This document shows, piece by piece, positions 1 to 10,799 of a stretch of 64,000 bases of DNA. The notes under the pieces are model-generated. The model was not told the origin of the DNA. It made no database searches and saw only the letters and a list, made by a program, of their open reading frames with translations. Within the stretch, counting starts at the first letter, position 1; every line of letters begins with the position of its first letter. A program made the translations under genes and the position numbers. The stretch comes from Cylindrotheca closterium (Eukaryota; Bacillariophyta; Bacillariophyceae; Bacillariales; Bacillariaceae). Location: positions 62,001-126,000 of the forward strand of contig CAKOGP040002003.1 of NCBI GenBank assembly GCA_933822405.4, given 5' to 3'.

Positions 1-670
1 CATTCATCCTTAGGGTTAGAGGTTATTCTAATTTCATTGGCATCTCTTACATCGATTTTTTAAAAGTAAAGTAGGTATATAGCTATCATTTCAAGTCTCA
101 ACGGCATCCAACATCATGATTGACCAGCCATCTAGCTATTATGTGGCTTGTATTAGCCCTCTGGTGCAACTCAACTAAGACTATGCACTGGAGTGAGTCT
201 ATCCTATTGCTCGAGAGCACCATGAAACTCGGAGCCGAAACGCCGGGATGTCACGATACCTTGTAACGCATGTGCCGTCACGAGAGGTACCGACTTTTTG
301 TGAAGGGGTCCCAGCTGGGGTCGCAGAATATAACGGGACCCTTCACCGCTGGTGCCATTAGCCACCGGTACACGTACGTACGAGTACTTTAGTTGTTGTA
401 TAGTATCAGATGTTTTACCACGTAATTCGTCGGAAAAAAAATGCTTTCTGCAGGATAATGGATTCAAAAACAATTATGAAACACGCGGTAGACCTGTGAA
501 ATGCACACTACGACGTTCGCTCTGGTTCGCTTCGCCTAGCAGCAGAGTGGTACTAAGGTAGGCGATACCGGACGTATTGAAATTGACATTATTATTGATT
601 GATTGATTCATTCACGAATGCTGCAACACGTGGAATTTCAATTTTTCATCTCCTGATCGTCACAACAACA
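1..670. other. Intergenic, no gene seen
   Basis: Both strands carry only short frames without recognisable domains or convincing starts. The last part is presumably promoter and 5' leader of the ferredoxin gene that follows. Confidence 0.4.
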
Positions 671-721
671 ATGTCATCATTTACTCATTTGGTTTATGTT
701 TTTTTGCGTGGTTCTCTTCTC

Positions 722-752
<31 letters not shown>

Positions 753-793
753 GCAACAACAACAACAACAACCACAACCAACATTCAAGTTGA
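671..793 (+). promoter_or_regulatory. Possible upstream ORF, Asn-repeat
   Basis: A 40-codon frame starts at an ATG and ends in TGA three bases before the ATG of the ferredoxin gene at 797. Its second half is a CAA/AAC microsatellite (about 721-780) read as polyasparagine. If the transcript begins upstream of 671, ribosomes would meet this frame first and would have to reinitiate or leak past it. The transcript start is unknown, so a regulatory role is inference. Confidence 0.3.
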
Positions 794-796
794 AAA

Positions 797-1931
797 ATGA
801 AGAGATTACAAGAATTTGTCGTTGCTACAATCGTGATGACAGCCTCACCGTCGGTGTGTCTAGGCTTTCAATCGTCTACACAATCATCGTTGATGACGAG
901 GAAACTGACTAGGAAACCAACGACAATAACTGCCGAGATTGCGTTATTTCATCATTCACCTTTATCTACTCTCCGAAAACAGTCTTTAGCTCCCCTCTTT
1001 GCCACAACGACTATTGACGAAATCACTGCAACACCAAAAGTCAGCAGTGTCAGTGTTTGTACTGCCGAATTGTGCAACTGTCAAGAAGAAGGCTTGTTCT
1101 CAGGCGATGACATTTTGGAAACCTTGAAGTCCAAGAATTTGCCGTATCCAGTAGAAGAAGCTCCCTGCCTCGGTGCTTGTGGTAAGTCTTTCCCTCTAGA
1201 CTGCAGATTGAATTTGATCTGATTTACGTCATGCTATGTCATGATTTATCTATTGGCCATAAAGAAGAGTTGCTGATGAACCTGATGCATGTTCGTTGGA
1301 CCAAAATTCTCATCACATTCTGCGTCTTTTTTTTTCTCCTTTTGTCGATGATTTCATGAATTATGCTCCTTCTATCCGGATGCTGCCATACTAATGTTTT
1401 TACATATACTACTCAGGTGGCGGTGCAATGGTAGCCATTGATTTTGAAGACGGAAGTGCCGCACTTGTGAGTGGAATTGATGAAACCTTGATGGAATTGG
1501 GACTGACGACAGCAGCACAAGACCATCATGGGGACATTGCGGCCATTGCTTCGGAAGCGGTCGAAACATCTTCCAACATTGCTGTTGACATATCTGAGGC
1601 GGAACCATCTGCCACAGGTGCCGACGCGGCTAATCCAGTTAGCACTTCGTCTGCCATTTCCTCAACAACATTGCCATCTTTTTCCTCATCTCCTTCCGAA
1701 TCTGATGCGGTTGCTTCCACCACCAACATTCCTACGCCAGGTGTGCTTTCCAAAATAGCAGTAACCAAAACATCATCACCATCATCACCACCACCATCCT
1801 ACCAAGATGCCCGTGATCGAATGCGAGCCCAGAAACAAGAACAAGCTGAATCAGCCAGCAATCCATGGTGGACTGCCGCTACCTACTTGGCCCAAAAGGC
1901 GAAGGAATCCATTATCAAGGAATCAAAATGA
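797..1931 (+). CDS. Plastid [2Fe-2S] thioredoxin-like ferredoxin
   Basis: Two exons, 797-1181 and 1417-1931, are separated by a 235-bp GT-AG intron (GTAAGT donor) that splits a Gly codon. The product is 299 residues. Residues 1-23 are a signal peptide ending in CLGF, the Phe-containing junction typical of diatom plastid pre-sequences, followed by a Ser/Thr-rich transit region. The mature domain has Cys88-x4-Cys93 and Cys124-x3-Cys128, the ligand spacing of thioredoxin-like [2Fe-2S] ferredoxins; the last pair lies in PCLGACGGGAMV, across the splice site. Such domains bind a 2Fe-2S cluster and may carry electrons; the partner here is unknown. After about residue 165 comes a long Ala/Ser/Thr/Glu-rich low-complexity tail ending in a basic segment, unusual for this compact fold. 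The extra Cys95 is not a standard ligand. Fold and plastid location are fairly secure, the exact role is not. Confidence 0.82.
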
Positions 1932-2631
1932 GAATGCAGATGAACCAGTATGATGGATCTTTTTGGGGCAAGCGCTAGATGCGCGACATGTGATGAGGAT
2001 GCGGCCTTATTCTTTTTTTCTCTCCAAGCAATTGACAGGAGCCATATGATCCCATCATCATCAATCATGACCCCATGCGTATTCCAGAAGGCTGGCTGCA
2101 TGCCTCTCCAGCAGTAGACTCTATATAGGACAGCATGCCATGCTGCCCTTGCCACCGTATGCGTGGCTGGTGGAGTGGTCGTGACGAGTCAATAAGAATT
2201 CAGCAGTTGGAACAAGAAGAAGCAACGAGAAGCAACAAAAGGCATTCTTGAATATGCACGATACTTGACAAGCATGATTCAGTCTCGCTAGCTATCGTCG
2301 AAATAGAAGCAACAAATGTACAATAGATGAAACATTGATATAGTTTCCGTGCATGGCCGCCACGACTTACAGTAGTCTTATTCCTACCCATCTTCTTTAT
2401 CGGTTATTATTGCAGTTGATCTTGAAACGTGCAAGCTTCCACGAAGGTCTGTCTGGTACCCGTCGATAAGAACACTTTCGAAATTCTGCCTCAAATCGGT
2501 GATGACTGATGACACCGCACCTCACTTTCAACTTCCTGTCACAATCGATCATCCGAAGCCGTGTTTGGATATACACAGACATACCACACAGGCACAGCAC
2601 ACAGGCACAGCACACAGGCATAACACAAACC

Positions 2632-4410
2632 ATGGCCCTCTCTAACAATGCTCATACTCCAACAACGCTTCAAGCCGTAAAGATTCCCTGTTGCTTATGC
2701 GGCACCATGATTTTGCCGAACAACGCCAATCAATGTGGAACGTGTTTGGCGCAAGACTTTGATTTGAAATCGGAATTGGAACGAGGACCTTCTGGTGCGC
2801 TTCATCCCACGATTTATCAATGTCGCAAGTGTCGTCGCTATCAAAAGACGCCTACTTACTACGAGGCCTGTGAACCAGAATCACCGGAACTCTTGGCCAT
2901 TTGTCTGAAACACATTCCTGCTTTGCACGGCAGCAACTCCAGCAAGTACAAAGTTAAGGAAGCTTCCTGGATTTGGACGGAGCCTCATTCCATGCGCTTC
3001 AAGGTTAAATTGACGGTCCAAGCATTGGTCCAAAATGTATTAGTCCAGCAACGGGTCGCCGTCGAACTTCATTGTGGATGGCAACAATGTCCCGATTGCA
3101 ATCGTGAATTCACCAATCGTACTTGGACGGCTCAAGTGCAATTGCGACAACGTCGTCAAGATCATGGACACAAGGGACTCATGACATTGGAACAAGCCTT
3201 GAGAAACAATGCTAGCATTCGCAAACACGTTCTGAGCATTGATGCAAGCCGAGAAGGTTTGGATTTTTATTTTTTGAATTTGCCTCAGGCCCAAATGTTT
3301 TCCAATTATTTGCGCAAGATTGCTCCCATGAAAGTGAGCAGTAGCCTCAAATTGGTCTCTACGGATTCGCACTCCAACACGGCCCATCGCAAACACACGA
3401 TTACCTGTGAATTGGTCCCATTGTGCGTCCAAGATTTGGTGGTCATTTCCAAAAGTTGCAAAAACAACAAATTGGCCGGACGATTGGCACTCATATTAAA
3501 AGTCAAGAGTGTGGTCCATGCCATTTCCGCCTCGCCAGTACGACAAAATTTAGAACAAAGCATGGTGGAAGTGTCCCCCGATGCCTATTACAAGTACGAA
3601 AAGTCGTATCGAGTCTTGCAAGCCAGTAATCGATTGACTAGGTTCACGGTCATGGATGTGGAACTCTGTGACGAAGAATATGGTGGTGGTGGTGGCGGCG
3701 GTGACGAACAGCAACAGCAGCAGCAACAGCAACAACAACACCAGCTGTACAAGGGTCCCAATAGTGGCATTGAAAAGTATGCACTGGCCGACGTCCAAGT
3801 CGTTCGTGAATCGGAATATGGCGACATGAATGCCGAAGTCTTGTGTTGCGTCACCCATTTGGGTCATTTGCTCCAACCTGGTGATGTCGTCTTGGGATAC
3901 GATTTGGCCACCTTTGTGGGAGATGGTGATTGGGATGCGGAATTGAACAACAGCTTTGTCGTTCCCGATGTGGTGTTGGTCAAGAAGGTGACACCCAAAA
4001 AGGGTGAATTGGATGCCATTGCAACTGGCACTACTAGTGGCAGTGTTAGCAACAAGGAGACTTTGGAACCCAAACATAAATTGTCCAAAAAGAAGCAACG
4101 TCGTCGTCGTCGCAAGGAAAATCGCAAAATGAAGGAATTGGAAGAACGGGTCGAACGCATGGGATTCTTGGACGATGAAAATGTGGGCGGCGAAGAAAAT
4201 GGAGACGAAGAAGAAGAAGAATTTGATCAAGACTTGGAAGAAGATCCCGAAATGGCAGCTGAATTGCAAGCTCTGGAACAAGACTTTGCCAATCTGGAAG
4301 CGCAGCAAGGGCAAGGAGGAGATGATAATGGTAATGATGGAAATGGTAATGGTAATGATGATGGTAAAGGCGTACAAGCACAGCATGAGGTGGTGGAAGA
4401 GGCTAGATGA
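2632..4410 (+). CDS. NMD3: NMD3, 60S ribosomal subunit export adaptor
   Basis: Intronless, 592 residues from the ATG at 2632. An in-frame ATG at 2509 would add 41 residues with no family similarity, and the 2632 start (ACCATGG context) precedes the first zinc-finger segment closely, so I prefer it. The N-terminus has CxxC pairs near residues 20-36 and again near 70-90 (YQCRKCRR), the zinc ribbons of NMD3, followed by the conserved core with HCGWQQCPDCNREF and SIDASREGLDFYF. NMD3 loads onto nascent 60S subunits in the nucleus and links them to CRM1 for export. A Gly/Gln homopolymer stretch near residue 350 interrupts the conserved part. The C-terminus has a basic patch (KKKQRRRRRKENRK), a likely nuclear localisation signal, then a long Glu/Asp/Gly/Asn tail. 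Family assignment is strong. Confidence 0.93.
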   Translation: MALSNNAHTPTTLQAVKIPCCLCGTMILPNNANQCGTCLAQDFDLKSELERGPSGALHPTIYQCRKCRRYQKTPTYYEACEPESPELLAICLKHIPALHGSNSSKYKVKEASWIWTEPHSMRFKVKLTVQALVQNVLVQQRVAVELHCGWQQCPDCNREFTNRTWTAQVQLRQRRQDHGHKGLMTLEQALRNNASIRKHVLSIDASREGLDFYFLNLPQAQMFSNYLRKIAPMKVSSSLKLVSTDSHSNTAHRKHTITCELVPLCVQDLVVISKSCKNNKLAGRLALILKVKSVVHAISASPVRQNLEQSMVEVSPDAYYKYEKSYRVLQASNRLTRFTVMDVELCDEEYGGGGGGGDEQQQQQQQQQQHQLYKGPNSGIEKYALADVQVVRESEYGDMNAEVLCCVTHLGHLLQPGDVVLGYDLATFVGDGDWDAELNNSFVVPDVVLVKKVTPKKGELDAIATGTTSGSVSNKETLEPKHKLSKKKQRRRRRKENRKMKELEERVERMGFLDDENVGGEENGDEEEEEFDQDLEEDPEMAAELQALEQDFANLEAQQGQGGDDNGNDGNGNGNDDGKGVQAQHEVVEEAR

Positions 4411-5685
4411 TATCAATAGCATCCTATTCAATTAAAATACTACTGTAGCATGCTGCTGTGCCTACAATGCTAGACTATAGTAGAAATTACGTTGCTCCTA
4501 ACAGAGGCAGAATACTACTGTGAGTCATGATACTGTACATAAGCGTTGCCATCAAGCCATTTCGTGTCGAGCACCTATTTTTTGATGCTGGATTCGCTGA
4601 TGTTTTATACGTGTAACTTCACATGCGTTTTTTGTCATCCTGTATAATATTCCTTCCATAAACTATCAATATTCATATAATAGTGGTGGATTCTTGTTCT
4701 GCTGTTATACTAACTCCTCCTGCTTTAAAAAAAAGCCATGCCATTCTATTCCTCATTTCCGACAAACAACTACATACTATACTGCAATGCACAAGACCAT
4801 CGTCATTCTCACAATCGTCAATCAAATCATTCACAATTCTAAAACAGGCGGAGTCAGTTTCACTATTTCGAAAAATCTGGGTATTTCCAAATTCTATCCC
4901 ATTACACCATCGCAACTATAATGTGAGTGCAAATTCAAATGGTTTGACACATCACAGGCACATGATGTGTAATTTTTGGACGGCACACACATACACTGTA
5001 GAAACCTAGCTAGCACGGACTGTGAAGAAATGTGCTGCCGCCGATCATGCATGGAGTATCCTTGTAAAAACGAGGCGTACTGGTACATAGCTTCGTCTAT
5101 CCCAGTAGTATGCTTGTTTACCGTTATACGAATGCCAAGTTCTAGCTAGTGACAGGTGAAAGGACCGTTCAAGGTTTCTGACCAAGCCTGCTGATGTTGG
5201 TTGCATGTGACTAGACCGTTCAAATTGAAGGGCATAAGTCTTTCAATTAACGATTATGGATGGTTGGAAACTCCCACCATTCCCCCCCTTTTTTCCAAGC
5301 AAGCCAATCCTGTTCATCCGTTGACTCGTACGCCAAATCTCCGAAACGAGTCATCGCTTAGAAGCGATCGGATATTGAAATTTTAATTAGGACTCAACGG
5401 TCCGGTAGGCGAGGATTCAATTAAGGCCACACGGACTATGTGGCATGGTAGCTTTCCTACTCAAGTCTACACGCCGTCATTTTTCAAAATTCCGGCCAGC
5501 TCGTCACACCTGCTTTCCCCAAACGACCAAATCTATTGGTTACAAGAAGTTGCAAAGGAAAGAATAATACCGGTAGCAGAAAGTATCACATCACATACTC
5601 CTGGTTACTCGCTCTCATACTTATTATTATTGCTATTATAATATAATATTATTGTACCGTATACAATAACCCAAACAGATAAAGT
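4411..5685. other. Intergenic spacer, AT-rich
   Basis: About 1.3 kb with no supported gene. It starts with the NMD3 3' region, which carries TACTGTAG at 4441-4448, a motif recurring in spacers of this window. Frames of 60-108 codons here have no domain, no low-complexity bias typical of the real neighbours, and mostly overlap each other on opposite strands. Confidence 0.4.
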
Positions 5686-6453
5686 ATGATTTCTCTTCGT
5701 TCCTTGGCACCTCTTGTGCTGACATTGCTTTCCATCACGTTCACCACGGTGCAAGCCGGTGTGGACTTGTGTGGAGCACCTGGACGATTGCCACCCATGG
5801 ATCGATTCGATTGTTTGATCCACCAAAACCCCAATTTGAGCTGCGGGCAACTCTTCTTTCAAGTAGCGGCCATGAACCCCAATGCTTACACCAACCAAAT
5901 GTTGGGTTTGTTCGGAAACATGTGCTGTAACGCCAATGTTGCCAAGCAATGCATTGGACATCCAGGAGGAAACCAAGGAGGTTCTGACACTAACAACAAC
6001 AACAACTCCAACAACAATGTCAACACGGTAGGAAGACCCTCTGGCTATGGCGGAAGAGGTCCCAATGGAACCTGTAACATTTGCCAGAACGGTGGTACTT
6101 TGGACGATACGTACAACGCTCGTGGACAAAAGCTTCATTACAATCTTCGTTACATTGGCCGGGCCAACGCTGGTTTCTCGTGTCAACAATTCGATTGGTT
6201 GGGCAAGAATGGTTACATTCCCAACTTTATGTGCGGGCCTGTCATTAGCATCCTTCCACGATACTGTCCCGTCTGTTCTGGAGGTGGAGGTGCATCGCAG
6301 CAACAACAACAACAAGTAGCCGCACCCCAGCAAACCCAATCCTTTGGGGGAAGCGGTGAAAGTGGTTGTGGTCGATACCGCAACAACAAGAATGGATGCA
6401 AATCCGCTGGTTGCAAGTACAATAAAAAGTTTGGAACTTGTATTGCCAAGTAA
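5686..6453 (+). CDS. Secreted Cys-rich protein, unknown function
   Basis: Intronless, 255 residues. Residues 1-24 are a clear signal peptide (hydrophobic LVLTLLS core, TTVQA cleavage). The mature protein has two Cys-bearing regions: residues 29-91 (LCGAPG, DCLIH, LSCGQLFF, NMCCNA, KQCIG) and 126-205 (GTCNICQNGGTLDD, FSCQQFDW, YCPVCSGGG). The segments SCGQLF and SCQQFD suggest an internally repeated module. An Asn/Gly-rich linker and a Gln-rich stretch separate the parts, and the end is a small Cys knot-like tail (SGCGRYRNNKNGC, KSAGCKY). Modules with CxIC followed by Gly-Gly recur in secreted diatom proteins, from memory. No catalytic residue set is evident. Likely extracellular or cell-wall associated; function unknown. 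Confidence 0.75.
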   Translation: MISLRSLAPLVLTLLSITFTTVQAGVDLCGAPGRLPPMDRFDCLIHQNPNLSCGQLFFQVAAMNPNAYTNQMLGLFGNMCCNANVAKQCIGHPGGNQGGSDTNNNNNSNNNVNTVGRPSGYGGRGPNGTCNICQNGGTLDDTYNARGQKLHYNLRYIGRANAGFSCQQFDWLGKNGYIPNFMCGPVISILPRYCPVCSGGGGASQQQQQQVAAPQQTQSFGGSGESGCGRYRNNKNGCKSAGCKYNKKFGTCIAK

Positions 6454-8516
6454 TTGTTCATAATAATTACCACCAAGAAGCAAGGGGCTAAATAAGCAAA
6501 GCAAAGCAAACAAGATATGCCAAGAGGCAGCAGCAGCTGGGATCTACAGATGACCTTCTTTACAATAAAGTAAGGGGAGCGCGCGAGAACAGTATTGTAC
6601 ATTATCTATTTAATGCATTATAGGTTTAACAACCATCATTATCATCTTGCTCTTTCTAGGTTTTGACTTTTGTACTCTCCTCTATTTTCGTTCAGTTACT
6701 GTAGTAGCGACATCTATCTATCGCCTCTCTCTCGCGTCCAAGGGCCAGCAACTCTTGCGTCACTCTTTCTTCGCCAGTAGCTTTTCTCGCTCATCGCCAG
6801 TTCGTGAAAAAGAATTTTCTGGGCTTTTTTGGTCCGTTACAGGCACGTGCGTAAATAATGGTACATGGTACTACCGGCGGAAGTATCAGTAGAGAACAGT
6901 ACTGTAGGGTCCAATATTGGTATTTTGATTTATTTATTTATTGGTGCCGTACCTGGTACACGTGTACCACGCGTGGACAAAATGCCGTTCTGGATCCTCG
7001 CGCGTGATGGAAAGACGCCGCGGGAGGACGAGAGTGTGACGGTGGTGCGTGTGATGGTGTTATGTCAAATGATGGATTGATTCCCCTTATTGTGTGTGTG
7101 GAAGGTTCCCCCTTTCACAGAACGATCAAATCAAGAGGAGGGGATATAAGAAGGGGATGTGAAACTGGCAAAGGACGAACGAAGAATCAGAAACGAAAAG
7201 AAACGAAACGAAAAAAAAGGAATGATGTACAGCAGTACAAGTATTAATACGTGTACCGGTTTTAAAAAAGTAATAGGGTGGTTGCATTAGAAAGGGAGTC
7301 TATTACTATTAGAAGCACAACATCACGGCCCTCATGTACATTCATTTATTCATTCAGGCAATATCATAGAATAGCACAGATACCACCAGCCATTTAGAGG
7401 AAATAATAAAAAACGATGTATCACAGGAAACATACAGCATGTGAAATAATCTACAACAACAACAACAACAACAACAGGCAGGAGTCCCGTTGCTCGACAG
7501 CCAGGCAGGCCAGACCAAGCAATACCGATAAGTTCGTCAGCAAGAAAAATCAAGGACTGACCTGTTCCACCTGCCTGGCAGCTGTATCATAGCTACAAAT
7601 AAAAGTTTTTCAGACCTACAGTACAAGCAAGAGCCCTTTGTGAAGGACGCGTCAATAGTCAATGCTAACTCAGAGTAGCGGGAGCATATTGGGAACATGA
7701 ACATGAAGTGTACGTTCGCCAAGAATTTGTCGCTTCTCCAGAGAGGCATTGTTGTGTTGAAGACATCTTCGCTGATGGCACTTGGGTCTGCTATAGAACT
7801 GCAACGAACATTAGCGCTGGCAGTGGGGTGTGTGTAATTCGCCGCTAAGGCTCCGGATGAGAAATGAGGGTACATGGAAGAAAAAAAGTGTGAAATTAAG
7901 TTTGCGTTCTCTCTCGCAAAAACTAAACTCAAATACACATATGAATCCAATCGCAACCAACCATAAATTTAGGGCTTTATGTAAGCAGGACCTGGGAACG
8001 GAGGCGCCGGCACAAGTAACTGGTATTGGAGCCCGGTACAGCTCACAATCACATGGACCTTATTTGTTGGGACCTTCGATGCTGTAAGATTTTTCGTTCG
8101 CTTTCCTAAATGTTCTGAACCCACGTTTGTGATCCTACATGAACACAATCGGCATTTACTTATTGTTCAAAGTTTGCGCTCTTGCGAAAAATGACTCCGG
8201 ACTTTTCGTTTTTCCTGACGATCACGCGCAATTGGAAGCCCTCCGAACACTCTCAAAGTACAATTACGCCCTCGGAACATCCAGGAATACAAAAAGCGAA
8301 TAATCTCTAAGTGAACCTAATTTTTCCCTTCCTTATGTAAGCGAGTTTGCGACCGGTTTTCAGCTGGTGGCAAGAACACAAAAGAACAAATACATGTGCA
8401 ACACGTCGAGATATTGTTGGCAGTGACTGAACGCCTTATCTATTGTGACGAGAGAATGATTGAAATTATGATCATGGGGAAGTCTTCATACCAGCTGCAA
8501 GGGCCGAAAGTTACCA
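6454..8516. other. Intergenic spacer, 2.1 kb
   Basis: No supported gene. It contains TACTGTAG at 6697-6704 and 6900-6907, a purine-rich run with AAACG repeats near 7190-7215, and an AAC microsatellite at about 7452-7476. A 139-codon minus-strand frame at 7537-7956 opens with TTG rather than ATG and has no recognisable domain, so it is not annotated. The right end is promoter and 5' leader of the HSF gene at 8633. Confidence 0.4.
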
Positions 8517-8523
8517 TATAAAG
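8517..8523 (+). promoter_or_regulatory. TATA-like element of HSF gene
   Basis: TATAAAG lies 110 bp upstream of the HSF start codon at 8633. A TATAAAAT sits at nearly the same distance before the HSF gene at 48183, which supports a shared core-promoter layout. Assignment rests on sequence and position only. Confidence 0.4.
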
Positions 8524-8632
8524 ACTCTGGTAGCAACGATCCGCATTGTGTGAAAGGGTTTCAAAACCATTTATTCATTCATTCAACCCGTAAAGACGGC
8601 ACTCAGTAAGATAAGCACGCAAGAACGAAAGC

Positions 8633-9940
8633 ATGCCAAACTTTCCCTACAAACTCCACAAACTGTTGGAGCGAGTGGAGGAAGATGAGGAGCTCAAATC
8701 AATAATATCATGGTTGCCAGATGGCAAAACCTTCAGGATTCACTCGCAAGAAGCCTTTGAGAAGCGATTGCTGAGAGAATACTTTCCTCGACAGACTCAA
8801 GTAAAGTCGTTCATGAGGCAACTGCAGTACTACGACTTTGAAAACTTTGGTGAAGGCATCTTCCGGCATCGTTGCTTTGTTCGCGGACAACGGAACCTCT
8901 GTGGACAAATCATGCATCAATTACCAACCAAGAATCAAAAGAAGTCTGGAAAATCAACCAGACCGCTCAAGACACGAGGACGTAAAAAGAAGACCACGAC
9001 GTTGGCAGCCAGCGATCCTGGCAGTGCTGGTAGTACTACATCACAGCCAGCAGAGGCTTCTAATGGAGTTGCTTCAGTTTCTGCTCATCGAACCTCGTCT
9101 CCTCAGCCTTCATTGGGAGGTGGATCGAACTCCAATACCTCTGTTTCATCTGACTCTTCCGAATCCACTCACAGCGAAACCAACATCACTCATGAACAGG
9201 TAGAGGAACATCAGAAGAAGAAAGCCAGGCCTCATGTTGAACCTGCTTCAGCAAAGCCACCACACGTTTCATTGCCAACCGCCTGTTTGCAAGGAGTCCA
9301 ACTAGCATCAGGTCATGTACAAAACGATGCAGGGCGGGGATTTCCTCTTCATAATCCAATGTCGACGATCCCATCTTCTCAACAAAGTTTTGCACAACAG
9401 CTATTGGGGCAACACAGTTTGTTTGCAGCTCAAAATGTAATGTCAAACTACCGTTCCGGTCTACAAGCAGAGGAGCTACTGCTCAGTTCCATGTTGCACA
9501 ATCAGCGCTATCTTGCCACCATGCTGCAAGCACAACAACAGCAGCAGCAGCAACAACAACAACAACAGCTATCACAGCAACCAACACAGCAAATGCCTCA
9601 TCCTCCTTCGATTCAAGGAGGAATGATCCCACCACAAGGAGTACAACTTCCCTTGCCAAACACCAACAATCGCTTTTTGGATTCCCGTCTTCCCCAACCC
9701 TTTACTTCCAGTCATTTAGAACGATTACGAGCCAATGCTATTTCCAATCATTTGAGGAACATGTCCTCCCTGACTACTTCGCCCTCATCACGACACCGAA
9801 AGAAGGAAGAGTTCTCCTCTTCTTCTCCGAACAAGAAGCGAGGATTTAGTAGTGGTGGTGATGATGATGATGATGATGATTTTGACAGCAGGAACAAGAA
9901 AGGATCCGCTTCCTCGCATCATCAGCAGCAGCGTCATTAA
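8633..9940 (+). CDS. Heat shock transcription factor (HSF)
   Basis: Intronless, 435 residues. Residues 2-100 form an HSF DNA-binding domain: FPYKLHKLL at helix 1, IISWLPDGKTFRIH, YFPRQTQVKSFMRQLQYYDF (recognition helix) and the FRHRCFVRG wing. HSFs bind inverted nGAAn repeats and act as nuclear transcription factors; diatoms have expanded the family widely. A basic stretch (RPLKTRGRKKK) after the domain is a likely nuclear signal. The remainder is low complexity: Ser/Thr-rich middle, a polyglutamine run near 302-315 (candidate activation region), and an Asp run near 412 followed by a His/Gln end. A clear HR-A/B leucine-zipper trimerisation domain is not visible. Residues around 284-300 (NYRSGLQAEELLLSSML) resemble a C-terminal motif in the HSFs at 46410 and 48183. 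Confidence 0.92.
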   Translation: MPNFPYKLHKLLERVEEDEELKSIISWLPDGKTFRIHSQEAFEKRLLREYFPRQTQVKSFMRQLQYYDFENFGEGIFRHRCFVRGQRNLCGQIMHQLPTKNQKKSGKSTRPLKTRGRKKKTTTLAASDPGSAGSTTSQPAEASNGVASVSAHRTSSPQPSLGGGSNSNTSVSSDSSESTHSETNITHEQVEEHQKKKARPHVEPASAKPPHVSLPTACLQGVQLASGHVQNDAGRGFPLHNPMSTIPSSQQSFAQQLLGQHSLFAAQNVMSNYRSGLQAEELLLSSMLHNQRYLATMLQAQQQQQQQQQQQQLSQQPTQQMPHPPSIQGGMIPPQGVQLPLPNTNNRFLDSRLPQPFTSSHLERLRANAISNHLRNMSSLTTSPSSRHRKKEEFSSSSPNKKRGFSSGGDDDDDDDFDSRNKKGSASSHHQQQRH

Positions 9941-10799
9941 AACAACAAAAGCAACAAAGGATGACGGGAGCATGCCTATTTGCAGACTCTCTCGATTTTG
10001 AAATCATATTATGATGATTATTATTATTATATAGAAACTATAACTCCAATCATCTTCCAGCAGGATAATGATTGGAAACCGCCACCACGCACCACGCATA
10101 CCAATTTGCTAAAAGACTACTAGCACATTTTTTCACCTATATAATGTTTTCATACGCGACAGATGATTCTTCCATTCATTCATTTAGGAACTCTACTATT
10201 GTTTCATTCCCTTCTGCAGATTACTACGTAGATACCTTGAAATGAAAGCTACTAGTAGGCCGAAGAAGAAGCAGGGCCAATTTGTTTTTGAAGTGCTACA
10301 ACACCAAGAACTTTAAAAAACTTGTTCGTCACCAGCACACCTTTCGAAAACTGCTAGTGTCTTCCCATTCTCATCTGAAGATTCCACTGTTGAGGTGTTG
10401 ATGGGGGTACAAGGTAGTAAGTAGTATAGGTATGGTTGCCACGAGATTACATTGCGATGAGAGTTATTACAGTAGGTGCGGTGCCCGTGTACCGTACGAG
10501 AGAGCGGCGTTGAAGAATTGCGCGTTGGCGGGGCCGTTCCCGATCTTATTTTAAAAACCGCTATAGTAGTACCTCACGGAGGTCGGTGTACCGCGGTATC
10601 GTAGGACCTCTGCTAGTGTCGTAATATCTCGCAATGACCAATTGAGCGAACTGATGCAAACGATCCATAATATAAAATATAATTCTGTACATGTATTTTT
10701 TAAAGTAAATTGTATTATAAAGACTGCGCAAGCTTGAGTTGCAGCAGATTGATTGATAGGGTCCGCTTCGCTTTCTGTGATTGAATGTGTCATGGCGCT
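9941..10799. other. Intergenic spacer between convergent genes
   Basis: Lies between the 3' ends of the HSF gene and the minus-strand hypothetical. It is AT-rich with a short ATT run near 10010-10030 and GTACC/CCGTAC-type words near 10485-10500 and 10585. No open frame with domain support was seen. Confidence 0.4.

Noticed and set aside
721..780. AAC repeat as a CRISPR-like or mobile-element repeat
   Set aside because: Simple trinucleotide microsatellite; similar runs at 7452, 14480 and 21430 show it is a general feature.
3550..4431. 293-codon minus-strand frame opposite NMD3
   Set aside because: It mirrors the low-complexity acidic end of NMD3 in antisense and shows homopolymers of Phe, Ile and Leu; no domain.
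5605..6513. 302-codon minus-strand frame opposite the secreted protein
   Set aside because: Shadow of a well-supported Cys-rich gene; no domain, no plausible start.
7537..7956. 139-codon minus-strand frame
   Set aside because: Opens with TTG, no domain, no partner exon; isolated in a spacer.
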